A stretch of DNA of 64,000 bases from Sphaeroforma sirkka (taxonomy: Eukaryota; Opisthokonta; Ichthyosporea; Ichthyophonida), in contig LUCW03000005.1 of the NCBI GenBank assembly GCA_001586965.3, positions 131,501 through 195,500 on the forward strand, given 5' to 3'. The notes beneath the pieces are model-generated. The model saw only the letters and a program-made list of their open reading frames with translations. It was not told where the DNA came from and searched no databases. Below are positions 19,138 to 28,336 of this stretch, one piece after another. Every line of letters begins with the position of its first letter. Positions within the stretch are counted from its first letter, which is position 1. The position numbers and the translations under genes were made by a program.

Positions 19138-20835
19138 ATGGACACTGCCGCTGCCGCTGCCGCCGCCGCCGAGTGTAAGCTCGCCCCCGCTGCCGCCGCC
19201 GCTGCCGCTGCCGCTGCCCCCGTCGATGAGTGCAAGCTCACCGCTCTCCAGTGGTACATGCTGGTTGCACCTCCCGTAGACATGCTTGCTGCGCTCGACG
19301 ACCCCGGGGCCAAGCGGACCCTGACGTGGCTCCCGCTGTGGTACCTCGCGACGCTGGGCCCCGACTGCGAGGCTCAGGTTTCGCGTGTCCATGCGCACCC
19401 CGAGCTTGTAGCTCGGCAGTTTACGCGCATGCGGGGGCTCGCAACCGAGGTCCTGGAGACATTCTACCCCAACATGTACACCAGGACCAAGGGCGCAACA
19501 CACATTGAGCGGTGCATCGACTTCTACAAGACCCACTGTCTCTCGTGCAGGGCACTGCCGTTTCCCGAGAGCGGCTTCCGGGTGGCGCCGCTGGCGTACG
19601 TCGGACAGCTGGTGCTGTGCCGTAGCCACAAGTTCAACAAGCTACCGGTGCCGATTGTCGACGCACATATGAGGCTCATGGACATCTGGAAGCAGGACAC
19701 AGCCATGGCATCATTGGTGGGCGATCTGGAGGGTGTTATCTGGCGCGGCGCGATGGCGTCCGCATTCATGCGTGGCTTCGATACACCCAATGCGGCTTGG
19801 TGGGGGCGCTTTGACGTCCGTGCGGACGCGGCGACGTGGCATCTGCTTGCGCTGACCAACAACCCATCGGGGCTGGACTATATTGGCGTGGAGCCGGTGT
19901 CGCTGGCAGACATGTTTACCAGCGAGATGTACGAATGCAATCTCGAGGAGGCCGCGGCCGCGTGCAAGTTGTCTTCCAACAGGCACAAGTATGCTCTGGA
20001 GGAACTGGAGAGTTCTGGGGCACGGTTCGTGGCCATCAGCGAGCGCGCGCTGGCGCCGGGGAGGGCGAGGGTGGCCAAGGCACCACGGTCTGCGCTCGGC
20101 GCTGGGTGTGCGGTCGTCGGCTCTGTGGACGGCGGTGTCGAGACGCAGCTGTGGGAAAAGGTCCTGGCCCTGAGCACGCCGTCCATTGGCGAAACACCCG
20201 AGTCTCTACGGGCAGCGTTCGACACGACCGCGTTCGTGAGATCGTTTGTGACCGGCAAGGCCGCCAAGAAGACGCTCGAGGGCACGGCGAAGCGCTTCTT
20301 GAGACACCACTACGCCACCGTGCTGATCCCCAGCGACATCCGCTACCTGACCGGCAACCTGGCCCGATCGATCGACACCTGGGTAGCCGGGTCCGTCGAG
20401 TACCCCACGGATACACTCAATGTGCACGTTGGCGTTGGCGCGCTCCGGGACATCCAGACGGCCATGACGGACTACTCGACGGACCTCAACATTGCCGTGA
20501 TCAACATTTACATGCTGCGACGCATCCTGTTCAACGGCGTGTCCAAGTACACGCGGGCGTTCCGTGAGCCGCTGTACGTGGCCCGCGTAAAGACGGGGAT
20601 TGCGCTGATGTCTGCCAATGGGTGCCTGGACCACTGCCTCTTCCAGCTGCGCATGGTGTACCCGGATATTATGTTGCGCGTCGTGATCCAGTACATGATT
20701 ACAGACAACCCCATAGTCTTTGAGGGTCTGCAGGTGCGAGCCGCACGTACCCTGCGCGAAGGCCACCAGCCCGCCCAGCACCGCGTGTACGTGCTCTACC
20801 GGAAAGAGTTTAATCGTAACGCGTGCACTTGCTAG
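19138..20835 (+). CDS. Unknown 565-residue protein with poly-alanine N-terminus
   Basis: Starts at the ATG at 19138. Two poly-Ala runs, each ending in ECKL, form the first 35 residues and look like an internal duplication grown from a GCC/GCT repeat. The remaining 530 residues are ordinary globular sequence with many Trp, Tyr and Cys residues and no family I recognise. A weak TTTTATTTGAATCACAATC element lies 50-60 bp upstream. The next gene follows 88 bp downstream in the same direction with its own TATA box. Confidence 0.8.
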   Translation: MDTAAAAAAAAECKLAPAAAAAAAAAAPVDECKLTALQWYMLVAPPVDMLAALDDPGAKRTLTWLPLWYLATLGPDCEAQVSRVHAHPELVARQFTRMRGLATEVLETFYPNMYTRTKGATHIERCIDFYKTHCLSCRALPFPESGFRVAPLAYVGQLVLCRSHKFNKLPVPIVDAHMRLMDIWKQDTAMASLVGDLEGVIWRGAMASAFMRGFDTPNAAWWGRFDVRADAATWHLLALTNNPSGLDYIGVEPVSLADMFTSEMYECNLEEAAAACKLSSNRHKYALEELESSGARFVAISERALAPGRARVAKAPRSALGAGCAVVGSVDGGVETQLWEKVLALSTPSIGETPESLRAAFDTTAFVRSFVTGKAAKKTLEGTAKRFLRHHYATVLIPSDIRYLTGNLARSIDTWVAGSVEYPTDTLNVHVGVGALRDIQTAMTDYSTDLNIAVINIYMLRRILFNGVSKYTRAFREPLYVARVKTGIALMSANGCLDHCLFQLRMVYPDIMLRVVIQYMITDNPIVFEGLQVRAARTLREGHQPAQHRVYVLYRKEFNRNACTC

Positions 20836-20852
20836 AGGGAAACTGAAATGGG

Positions 20853-20898
20853 TATATATAGTCGAGCATTGGGAATCAATAAATCACTTTCACACTAC
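20853..20898 (+). promoter_or_regulatory. TATA box with TCACTTTC element
   Basis: TATATATA at 20853-20860, then AATCACTTTCACACTAC about 30 bp later, 64 bp ahead of the ATG at 20924. Same arrangement as upstream of 10047 and 32599. Confidence 0.65.
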
Positions 20899-20923
20899 AA
20901 CCCTTGTAAATTGTAAATTGTAA

Positions 20924-21511
20924 ATGTACGTCCACGTCCGCATCCACATCGACATGAAATACGTGACTGAACAGGGGCTCTCTGCGACTGAGGCAGAGTG
21001 GATCGCAGAGAACATGAATGTGCTGCTGGAGGTGCAGACGGTGTTTGGGTGGCCGGCATTACACTCGTCGGGGTTGCCAATGTCGATTACGGACCTGCTG
21101 GGCGACCCCCACTACGACATGCACTGTGTGACACCGCACACGGACTACTTTGCGCGGTTCGTGGCCCTGGTTACTAGGACGGCGTACACGAATCTGCTGT
21201 ACGACCTGCACCAAAAGTATTCGCACGTGCACCGGGTGACCGATAAGCAGCGGGTAAGGTTCGCGCTGTTCCTGCAAAAGTACGGCGGCGAGCGGTTCCT
21301 GGAGCAGGTGAAGCGGCTGTCCGAGTACCCGCTGGCGGACAGCAACACGCCGCTGTTCTGTGCCTTTGTGCTGTCCTGCCGCGTGGTCTACGGGCTCTCG
21401 CAGGGTGCGGACGTGTATGAGACCGAGCTCGCGATCCAGGACACGCTGCGCTGGGAGACGGACTCGGAGACGGACTCGGAGGCGGACTCGGAGACTGGAT
21501 ATATGGGATAG
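20924..21511 (+). CDS. Unknown 195-residue protein with acidic repeat tail
   Basis: Starts at an ATG just after a TGTAAAT repeat, under a TATA/TCAC promoter. The body is helical and mixed-charge with no known motif. The last 20 residues are an acidic repeat (ETDSETDSEADSET). It is followed directly by the 93-bp repeat array. Function unknown; early expression inferred from the promoter. Confidence 0.75.
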   Translation: MYVHVRIHIDMKYVTEQGLSATEAEWIAENMNVLLEVQTVFGWPALHSSGLPMSITDLLGDPHYDMHCVTPHTDYFARFVALVTRTAYTNLLYDLHQKYSHVHRVTDKQRVRFALFLQKYGGERFLEQVKRLSEYPLADSNTPLFCAFVLSCRVVYGLSQGADVYETELAIQDTLRWETDSETDSEADSETGYMG

Positions 21512-21564
21512 AAACATTATAGGAGATAGGGAAATAGGGTACATGAAAATAAAAAATATAAAAT

Positions 21565-22290
21565 AAAACACAAGTCCAAAGCACAAGTCGGGGAGATCGG
21601 GACTAATAGCGGGGTGTACTACAACGATCTAGTGTGTCTGTGTGGTAAATTGGGTCTGAAACGCAAGTCTAAGACACAAGTCGGCGAGATCGAGACTAAT
21701 AGCGGGGGTGTACTGCAACTAACTAGTGTGTCTGTGCGGTAAATTGGGTCTGAAACGCAAGTCTAAATCACAAGTCGGCGAGATCGGGACTAATAGCAGA
21801 GTGTACTACAACGATCTAGTGTGTCTGTGTGGTAAATTGGGTCTGAAACGCAAGTCTAAGACACAAGTCGGGGAGATCAGGACTAGTAGAGGGGTGTACT
21901 ACAACGATCTAGTACGTCAGTGTGGTAAATTGGGTCTGAAACGCAAGTCTAAATTGCTAGTCGGGGAGATCAGGACTAATAGCAGAGTGTACTGCAACGA
22001 TCTAGTGTGTCAGTGTGGTAAATTGGGTCTGAAACGCATGTCTAAAGCACTAGTCAGGGGGTTCAGGACTAATAGCGGAGTGTACTACAACGATCTAGTG
22101 TGTCTGTGTGGTAAATTGGGTCTGAAACGCAAGTCTAAAACACAAGTTGGGGAGATCAGGACTAATAGCGGGGTGTACTACAACGATCTAGTACGTCAGT
22201 GTGGTAAATTGGGTCTGAAACGCAAGTCTAAAACACAAGTCGGGGAGATCGGGACTAATAGCGGGGTGTACTACAACGAGTGTGGTAAAT
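21565..22290. repeat. 93-bp tandem repeats (31-codon period)
   Basis: GGTAAATTGGGTCTGAAACGC recurs at 21643, 21738, 21831, 21924, 22017, 22110 and 22203, with a final fragment at 22284. Because 93 is divisible by three, one frame (21726-22292) stays open and reads a 31-residue unit with CLCGKLGLKRKSK and GEIRTNSGVYYNDL. That frame has no ATG near its beginning and the first copy is out of phase with the rest, so I treat it as repeat DNA that may derive from or encode a basic repeat protein. Confidence 0.9.
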
Positions 22291-22331
22291 AAAAAATATA
22301 AATTGTTTATTGGTAATTTTTCACGACCATC

Positions 22332-24410
22332 TCAGCAGGCCGCGAGGGCCTTGGCGATTGCATCCGACATCAAGACCATTCGTCCCACAGCGACTTCTCG
22401 GGGTGGCCGCACGTCTCTACTAGTGCCTACGGGGACCGTATACTCGTCCGGTAGCGGGCGCACGTCGCCGAGTCCACTCTGCACCTTTAGCCACTCATGC
22501 GTATCCGGGTCGTGGACCAGGTCTGCGGCGATATCGTCGCACCTGACCGCACCCATGTACGTTGCGTTCTCCACACCGGCCACGCTACAGGTCCCCGCGC
22601 CGACCACCAGGCAGTTCGCAGCCAGGCTCTGGGCCTTGTAGCCCACCACGATCGAGTCGGGGGCTTCGCTTGAAGCGCCAAAGCCGACCACTACACCGCC
22701 GCGATGGTTACTCGGGATCAGGGCCCCGATAGAGACCGAACCGTCGCCGCTGGCGCCGGCTGTGCATGAGTAGCCCGCACACAATGTCTGGGGCCCCACG
22801 TCTTTGAACCCTGCGTACGCGCCTATGGCCGTCGCGCGCGCCCCGAGCGACGCCTTGCCAGAATACGCCCCCAGGGCTGTGCTGTAGATGCCCTGGTCTG
22901 TGCACCCCGCGTAAGCGCCAACGGCCACGGTGCTGTCGCCCATGATGTCAAACGTCCCCAAGGTCCCGCAGGTCCCGACTGCGACTCGGTCCACGGACGA
23001 CGGGCAGCTCGCCCTACCCAGGTGGATCGTCGACGCGTTCTGGAGGGTCCAGGCCCGGTCCTTGACCACGAGCGTGTCGCCGTCGACCTCGCCGTCGACG
23101 CGGTTGATGGTCGCTCCCTTGTAACCCTGTGGTCCGCTCTGACCTCGGGACCCCGGTTGCCCGACGTGGTCGCGGCCGCTCGGGCCGCGCAGGCCGCCCA
23201 CGAAGCCCAGGTTAACCACGCCGCCACCCGACAGCCCGACTGTCAGCTCGCCGACGCCGTTGGTGTCGCAGCTCACAATATGGTTGCCGCGGGGCCCTGC
23301 ATCGCCGCGGACCCCGGCCCTGGACCTCTGGAGCGGCCCAAGGTCCACGTGGGTTGTTGTGCCGTTGCTGACGTGGGTGACGATGTCGCCATCGACGACC
23401 TCCACGGCCGCAAGCGTGGTCCCGTCGCGGCCCGAGGCCCCTGTGAACGGCCCGAGGTCGTCCGCGTCGCCCGCCAGCTCGTCGTACACGACGCTAATGT
23501 GCCCCGTCTCAGGGTCCACGCGGTAGCAGCTGATCCTCCGGCCCGGGTTGCCGGCCGGCCCCGGCGGTCCCATGGGCCCGGGGCGGCCCGCAGGCCCTCG
23601 GACTAGTGGCCGCACAAACTCCTTCCTCGGTATATGCGAGCCAGACGCGCCCCGGTGCCCACGCAGGTCACCCAGCAGCACCCCGTCTATGGTCAGGCGA
23701 GTGCCGCTGAGCGTCACCACGAGCACGCGGGCGCGCGGGCCTGTGGGCCCCTTCAGGGAGCCCAGGACCTGGCAGGCGTCGCTGGTCGGGCCCACGACAC
23801 AAAGGAACGGGGCCGAGGGGATCGGTGCCTGGGTCGGCGCCTGGGTCGGCAGCCTGTACGCCGACGGACACTGTTTGCTGAGCTCCCAGAGCTGGCGTGT
23901 CTCGAGATGGTAGCCGCCCGAGGTACCACATGGCCCCCGGGCGCCGGGGTCTGGTGCCAGGTTCAGCAGGTGGTGCTGGTTGTCTGTGAGCTCCACGTCC
24001 AGCATGCCGCCCGCGAGCACCGTGGCGCTTTTGATGTCGATCAACGGCAGCGGGTTCGCCGAGGACACGATTTCGCCCGTGGCCGGCCGGTAGTACAGTA
24101 CGTGCGGCGACTCGGTCTCGTGGACGGGTGCAATGTGCAGCGCCCCGTCGCATGTGGTGGCAATGTCGCGGCCGCTGGCGTTGAGCACAATGCTGTGGCT
24201 GTGCTGCTGCTCGACACAGGTCTTGGGGCCTATGGCGATGGCGCAGGCCCCCTGCCCAGCCGCGCCGGCGCCGGTGCCGAGCGCAAGGGCAAAGTCACCC
24301 TGGACCTCGGTGCCGGCGCCGGTGCCTATGGCGATGGCCTCTCGCCCCTGTCGGCTGGCGCCGGCGCCCGTGCCTATGGAGATGTTGCACGAGTCTTTGG
24401 TAAGCCCCAT
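22332..24410 (-). CDS. Collagen-like and YadA-head fibre protein
   Basis: A 692-residue protein. Residues 1-75 hold YadA-head-type units of about 14 residues (AIGTGAGTEVQGD, AIAIGPKTC). The middle third carries short collagen-like Gly-Pro-X stretches (GPAGRPGPMGPPGPAGNPG and GSRGQSGPQGYKG) separated by small beta-type segments. About residues 480-640 return to head-like repeats (VAVGAYAGCTDQG, TAIGAYAG). There is no S74 tail. Such proteins form trimeric surface fibres; a role in host attachment is inferred. The divergent region to 24556 contains a CA microsatellite and A-tracts. The gene belongs to the same family as those at 40555, 36712 and 50506. Confidence 0.8.
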   Translation of the reverse strand: MGLTKDSCNISIGTGAGASRQGREAIAIGTGAGTEVQGDFALALGTGAGAAGQGACAIAIGPKTCVEQQHSHSIVLNASGRDIATTCDGALHIAPVHETESPHVLYYRPATGEIVSSANPLPLIDIKSATVLAGGMLDVELTDNQHHLLNLAPDPGARGPCGTSGGYHLETRQLWELSKQCPSAYRLPTQAPTQAPIPSAPFLCVVGPTSDACQVLGSLKGPTGPRARVLVVTLSGTRLTIDGVLLGDLRGHRGASGSHIPRKEFVRPLVRGPAGRPGPMGPPGPAGNPGRRISCYRVDPETGHISVVYDELAGDADDLGPFTGASGRDGTTLAAVEVVDGDIVTHVSNGTTTHVDLGPLQRSRAGVRGDAGPRGNHIVSCDTNGVGELTVGLSGGGVVNLGFVGGLRGPSGRDHVGQPGSRGQSGPQGYKGATINRVDGEVDGDTLVVKDRAWTLQNASTIHLGRASCPSSVDRVAVGTCGTLGTFDIMGDSTVAVGAYAGCTDQGIYSTALGAYSGKASLGARATAIGAYAGFKDVGPQTLCAGYSCTAGASGDGSVSIGALIPSNHRGGVVVGFGASSEAPDSIVVGYKAQSLAANCLVVGAGTCSVAGVENATYMGAVRCDDIAADLVHDPDTHEWLKVQSGLGDVRPLPDEYTVPVGTSRDVRPPREVAVGRMVLMSDAIAKALAAC

Positions 24411-24504
24411 GGCGATTATTGTTTTTTTTTTGTGCGTGTGTGTGCGGTTGTCTGTACAAGTATGTGTGTGCAGCGCATTTCATTTTTTTTTTTTACGGGG
24501 ATAC

Positions 24505-24509
<5 letters not shown>

Positions 24510-24548
<39 letters not shown>

Positions 24549-24555
24549 AAAAAAA
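24510..24555 (+). promoter_or_regulatory. CA microsatellite and A-tract before start codon
   Basis: A CACACA run of about 34 bp ends in a 13-base A tract that runs straight into the ATG at 24556. This is the clearest example of the A-tract/ATG style in the window, also seen before 48439, 53137 and 53610. Confidence 0.55.
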
Positions 24556-25227
24556 ATGGGGAACCTGGACAAGGTGAAGCACGGCCTGTGCAGCGACCCG
24601 AACTGCCCCATGAACCGTGTTGGGGAGAGGAAGCCGTTCTACATCCGGCAGGAGACCCTCGTGCAGTGCATCGAGCTGCTGCTGCTCACCGAAGAGACCG
24701 CGGGCATCGTAAAGACGTCGGGTGTGCCGGGCGACGGGGACGGCCCCCACGAGGTCTCTGTGGTGCCGACCAACTATGGCACCACGGGCGAGGTCAGCAT
24801 GCCCCGGTACGAGAAGCTGGTCTTCCACACACACCCCCAGACCACGAAGGCTTCAATGCCGTACGGCTGGTTCTCGGGGACCGACTTTCTGTACACGCTG
24901 CAGGCGACCATCACAGACGGGCTCAAGTACCATGTGCTCATAGCCCCGGTGGGAATGTTCCTGCTCAGTGTGGACCGGAAGTTTGCAAACTTTGTGTTGG
25001 ATGTGTCGTCAGAGCGGCGCGCCAAGATTGAAACGTTCATCGTCAAGACCTTCAAGGCCTACGAGTCGCTCAGGGCAAACCCCCTCGTGGCCGACACCGA
25101 CCCCGAGTCGCCGCGGTTCGCGTTCTACCAGGCCGCGAACGCAGCCGTCAAGGACATTCACGGGTACGAGGGAAAAATGTTCCACATGCACTACTACACG
25201 TACCGGGATCTGCTGCCGCTCAACTAG
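24556..25227 (+). CDS. JAMM/MPN-like metal-protease fold protein, possibly myristoylated
   Basis: The start is placed at the ATG right after the A-tract, giving 223 residues; the open frame extends further upstream without promoter support. The sequence begins MGNLDKVK, a fit to N-myristoylation. Residues 91-110 read HTHP, then thirteen residues, then SGTD, so His91, His93, Ser107 and Asp110 resemble the JAMM motif of JAB1/MPN isopeptidases (usual spacing HxHP-x7-SxxD, longer here). A glutamate equivalent could be in the TTGEVS segment. If active it would cleave ubiquitin-like tags; the altered spacing also permits a structural role. Confidence 0.5.
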   Translation: MGNLDKVKHGLCSDPNCPMNRVGERKPFYIRQETLVQCIELLLLTEETAGIVKTSGVPGDGDGPHEVSVVPTNYGTTGEVSMPRYEKLVFHTHPQTTKASMPYGWFSGTDFLYTLQATITDGLKYHVLIAPVGMFLLSVDRKFANFVLDVSSERRAKIETFIVKTFKAYESLRANPLVADTDPESPRFAFYQAANAAVKDIHGYEGKMFHMHYYTYRDLLPLN

Positions 25228-25451
25228 AGGTCTCTGGTCCGCGGCGCGCGGCGCACCGGGCCTTTCCTCACTGGCCCCCTAGCGGGGCCGGGGCCCCTGT
25301 GCGAGTAGAACACCTCGCAGCCGGCAAGCGACGCGCAGAACGTGACGAAGGGGCGGTGCTGGGCGGCTCGGCCGCCCGCTCCCGCCACACATTCGCGCGC
25401 CACGGCGCAAGCGCCCACGGGCGAGCACAGGTACACGGTACAATTGTCCAT
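25224..25451 (-). CDS. Small Cys-rich hypothetical protein
   Basis: A 75-residue frame. Its ATG is preceded on its own strand by an A/T-rich tract running into the start codon, like other virion-type genes, which is why it is kept. It begins MDNCTVYLCSPVGAC and has six Cys in the first 50 residues and a basic Pro/Arg tail. It overlaps the end of the convergent JAMM-like gene by 4 bp. No homology recognised. Confidence 0.4.
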   Translation of the reverse strand: MDNCTVYLCSPVGACAVARECVAGAGGRAAQHRPFVTFCASLAGCEVFYSHRGPGPARGPVRKGPVRRAPRTRDL

Positions 25452-25579
25452 TTTTATATTTTATTTATTTGTTTTGCAGACGATTCTCCCAAGCCCCTTT
25501 TCCCATTTGCCGTTCAAGACGCGTCACCCAATGCCCCAAACACACCTGGCGCGTTATACTTGATAAACAAAAAGCAGCC

Positions 25580-26035
25580 ATGGGTGTACTCAAGAAACTC
25601 AAGAATGCCCTGACGAGGAGGCGGTCGAAGAACAGGGGCGCCAGTAGCAGCAGAGACGATGCCGTCCGGCGACAGTCTCGTCGACGACAGTCGTCCATAT
25701 ACACGGTGGACCTCGATGAGGGCACCCGTCCTTTGCGCCGGCAGTCGCCGTCCACACCTGTACCGTACCCATCCGTCCGCTCCACGACAAACTTTGAGCA
25801 CCTCTACAGGTACGGGTCGCCGTACACCGAGCGGCGATTTGAACGCACCGTGTCCGGCAAGCCGCCCCACCCCAATCTGGTCGCCCGGGTCCGGCCCTCC
25901 GAGATCCGCCTACGCGAGACGCCCGTGCGTCTCAACCAGACCACGCTCAGCGACTCCCTGGATGCACCAGTGTCCAGTGGCCATCTCGACACGGGCATGT
26001 TCAGGAACCGGTCCACGCAGAGTGTGCTCTGGTAG
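25580..26035 (+). CDS. Basic, possibly myristoylated small protein
   Basis: Start chosen at the ATG at 25580, giving 151 residues beginning MGVLKKLKNALTRRR; an open frame extends further upstream without a better start. Gly2 plus the adjacent Lys/Arg cluster fits an N-myristoylated, membrane-binding protein. The rest is Arg/Ser-rich and probably disordered, with several RRQS-type phosphorylation-like sites. It lies next to other virion-type genes. Function unknown; a matrix-like role is speculation. Confidence 0.65.
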   Translation: MGVLKKLKNALTRRRSKNRGASSSRDDAVRRQSRRRQSSIYTVDLDEGTRPLRRQSPSTPVPYPSVRSTTNFEHLYRYGSPYTERRFERTVSGKPPHPNLVARVRPSEIRLRETPVRLNQTTLSDSLDAPVSSGHLDTGMFRNRSTQSVLW

Positions 26036-26049
26036 ATCCGTTCCGAGGC

Positions 26050-26460
26050 CTAGACGACCTCGGCGCTCGAGAGCGAGACCAGGCCCTCAATGTGTGCGCC
26101 CTCTGTGTGGCAAAGCGTGTCGAGGGTACCCTGGGTGTATCCGACCAGCAGCACATGGAAGCGGGCAAGCAGTACATCGGCGGCGTGCACGCTCTGGGCC
26201 AGCGACGCGTGCGACGAGACAATGTGGGGGCTGACAACGACGAGGACGAACTTGCGCTGGGAGATGCACGAGTGCATTGTAAATACCTCGCTCAGGACAT
26301 CCCAGTCCACGGCTCGGGGCCCGTCCTCGGGGCCGCCGCGGACAAACACGTAGTAGTGTGACTTGCAGGCGGCGATGGCCTCTACGCCACTGAGGCGCTC
26401 CCGGGTGAACGTCTTGATATGGAACGGCTCGGGGGCCGCGGTGGTTACAGCGGCGACCAT
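26050..26460 (-). CDS. Unknown 136-residue protein
   Basis: Compact alpha/beta-type sequence with the hydrophobic strands YYVFVRGG and KFVLVVVS and no transmembrane segment. It starts divergently from the membrane protein gene at 26573, sharing a 112-bp A/T-rich region. No family recognised; a loose resemblance to the N-terminal part of RNA polymerase subunit 5 was considered too weak to use. Confidence 0.6.
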   Translation of the reverse strand: MVAAVTTAAPEPFHIKTFTRERLSGVEAIAACKSHYYVFVRGGPEDGPRAVDWDVLSEVFTMHSCISQRKFVLVVVSPHIVSSHASLAQSVHAADVLLARFHVLLVGYTQGTLDTLCHTEGAHIEGLVSLSSAEVV

Positions 26461-26572
26461 GTTGGAGTTATGATGTTGTCCTTTGCTCGCGTGTGTAGTT
26501 GTGACTGAGACGAAAATAAAAACGCGCTACTTGTGCGATTTTTAATATTTTTATTTTCAATAACAAAACACC

Positions 26573-27280
26573 ATGGCGTCGACTCTGGCGACCTTCACGC
26601 TGACCATCAATGGCCAGGCCCTGGATCTCAGCGCGGACAAGAGCATGTTTGAGGCAACCACGCGGACGGGGACGGCCCTGGTGGCCTCCAAGTTTATATT
26701 TGAGGGCGATCCGGTGACGGCCAGTGGCACGGCCTGCGAGTTCAACGTGCGCATGCTGGCCACCACTGCCGCCACCCCCGTGGTCGCGTACCTGATGAAG
26801 CGGGTAGACAACCGCATCGTGCCCGAGATAGACACCCCCACAACACAGGGGATCCTCTTGACCCTCAAGGGCGTAGCGGTTGCGAACAACGCCACGGCCG
26901 CCACGGCGACGGCGACGGCGACGGGGATTGCGATTACAGGCACCACGGACGTGCTGGGGCTGGACCCGCTGACCTCTGAGCTCGTCGTCGACGCCGAGGC
27001 CACGCCCATCACCCAGGTCACGCTGACCTTTGACTCGGCGACGGGCCCGTTCGCCTGTGTGCAAGCACCCGCCGCCGCCGCCCCGGCCGCTGGCGCCGCC
27101 GCCCCGGCCACCGAAACGGGGGCAGATGATGTCAGCGCCCTAGATAAGGAGTATGGCCCCCTGCGGCTGCAGACGTGGCTCTTTATAGGTGGCGGCGTGA
27201 CGCTGTTCCTGTTTCTCATCATCATCATTGTTGCGGTGGCGATGCGGAAGCCCAAGACAAACCCGATGATGTTTTACTAG
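26573..27280 (+). CDS. C-terminally anchored membrane protein, paralogue of 53610
   Basis: A 235-residue protein. A beta-rich ectodomain-like region (Thr/Ala/Val-rich, residues 1-165) is followed by an Ala/Pro linker and one strongly hydrophobic segment near the C-terminus (FIGGGVTLFLFLIIIIVAVA), then a short basic tail ending NPMMFY. The protein at 53610 has the same layout and ends NPYTMY. There is no N-terminal signal peptide, so insertion as a tail-anchored protein is likely. A virion membrane protein is inferred. An A/T-rich leader precedes the ATG. Confidence 0.7.
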   Translation: MASTLATFTLTINGQALDLSADKSMFEATTRTGTALVASKFIFEGDPVTASGTACEFNVRMLATTAATPVVAYLMKRVDNRIVPEIDTPTTQGILLTLKGVAVANNATAATATATATGIAITGTTDVLGLDPLTSELVVDAEATPITQVTLTFDSATGPFACVQAPAAAAPAAGAAAPATETGADDVSALDKEYGPLRLQTWLFIGGGVTLFLFLIIIIVAVAMRKPKTNPMMFY

Positions 27281-27334
27281 GCAGAGACAAAATTTGGTTT
27301 AAGAGGCCCGGGGCTATGCACAAACAACTGCAAC

Positions 27335-28291
27335 ATGTACAAGAAAATCGGCGATGTGCGCAATGCGCCCGAGCCGATCCGCAACGACGCGCGCCGAGAC
27401 GCCATGTACGACATGCAGGACAACCAGAGACAGCACACGCAGGAGGGGCAGTACCAGTACCACAACATACAGCAGCAAAAGGTACATCGCGATATAATGG
27501 GAGGCAACCCCAGCGCGGCGCCGTACGCCCCCAACGATACGCTGTTCCAGGACACGGGCGACTACTCAGAGTTTGAAAAGTACCTGCCCAAGGAGCTGCG
27601 GGGCGGCAAGATTGTGCAGATGACAGAGGCCGAGCGCACACAGTACGGCGTTAACGACCGGACGACGCCCATGGCGGCGGGCGACCAGCGGGTAAACGGA
27701 GGCGTCTCCATCCGGGCACTCGACATGGCCGCCGCCGACCCCAGTACCACGCAACCGTATACATCGCAACCCCCACACCCATCGAGACCAAATACCAACA
27801 TGTACCCCACCCCGGGGAATAATGGTCAGTATGTTGCCCACCCCAACACGTACTCGGGGCCATCGTACTCGAACCCACAGTACTCGACCCCACAGGGGGG
27901 CGTCAACTACGTGACACAGGACCCGTCCACGCTGACCAATACGCCGCAGATCGCAACCAACGGCCCCTTCCTGATGCTGGAGACACAAGAACAGATGGCG
28001 GCGGTGCTGAGCTCCCACAAGGTCGTGGTGGCGGTGCACACCATGGACGGGTGCGGCGCCTGCGCGAACTTCTTGCCCGGCCTTGAACAGGTAGCCACTG
28101 TGCAGACCGAGAGGTACGGTGACAATGTGCGGTTCGCACTGGTCAACGCAAAATACCAGGACCTCAACCAGGACATTGTGGCGTTCCCGACAACCCGCAT
28201 CTACCTGTCGGGCAACGTGCTGCGCGAGTACAAGGGTGCGGGCTACGAAAAGAAAATATCAAAGGTCGTGTCTGACGCCGTGTACGTATAA
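27335..28291 (+). CDS. Thioredoxin-fold protein with long disordered N-terminus
   Basis: A 318-residue protein. Residues 1-210 are polar, rich in Gln, Asn, Tyr and Pro, and likely disordered. Residues 215-318 form a thioredoxin-like domain: VVVAVHTMDGCGACANF contains the redox-type CxxC pair Cys240 and Cys243, followed by VRFALVNAK, a cis-Pro candidate in AFPTTRIYL, and a final helix. NCLDVs commonly carry virion thiol-redox proteins; disulphide formation in the virion is inferred. It lies 54 bp after the membrane protein gene in the same direction. Confidence 0.75.
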   Translation: MYKKIGDVRNAPEPIRNDARRDAMYDMQDNQRQHTQEGQYQYHNIQQQKVHRDIMGGNPSAAPYAPNDTLFQDTGDYSEFEKYLPKELRGGKIVQMTEAERTQYGVNDRTTPMAAGDQRVNGGVSIRALDMAAADPSTTQPYTSQPPHPSRPNTNMYPTPGNNGQYVAHPNTYSGPSYSNPQYSTPQGGVNYVTQDPSTLTNTPQIATNGPFLMLETQEQMAAVLSSHKVVVAVHTMDGCGACANFLPGLEQVATVQTERYGDNVRFALVNAKYQDLNQDIVAFPTTRIYLSGNVLREYKGAGYEKKISKVVSDAVYV

Positions 28292-28336
28292 TTTCCGTCA
28301 CATGTATTTATTTTTATTTCTCGAAATAACAATAGC

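Noticed and set aside
23634-25031. 465-codon plus-strand frame crossing a fibre gene and the JAMM-like gene
   Set aside because: It runs antisense to the collagen-like gene, through a CA microsatellite and into another gene in the wrong frame.
26050-26460. RNA polymerase subunit 5 N-terminal domain
   Set aside because: Only a vague strand pattern is shared; none of the conserved RPB5 C-terminal motifs is present.
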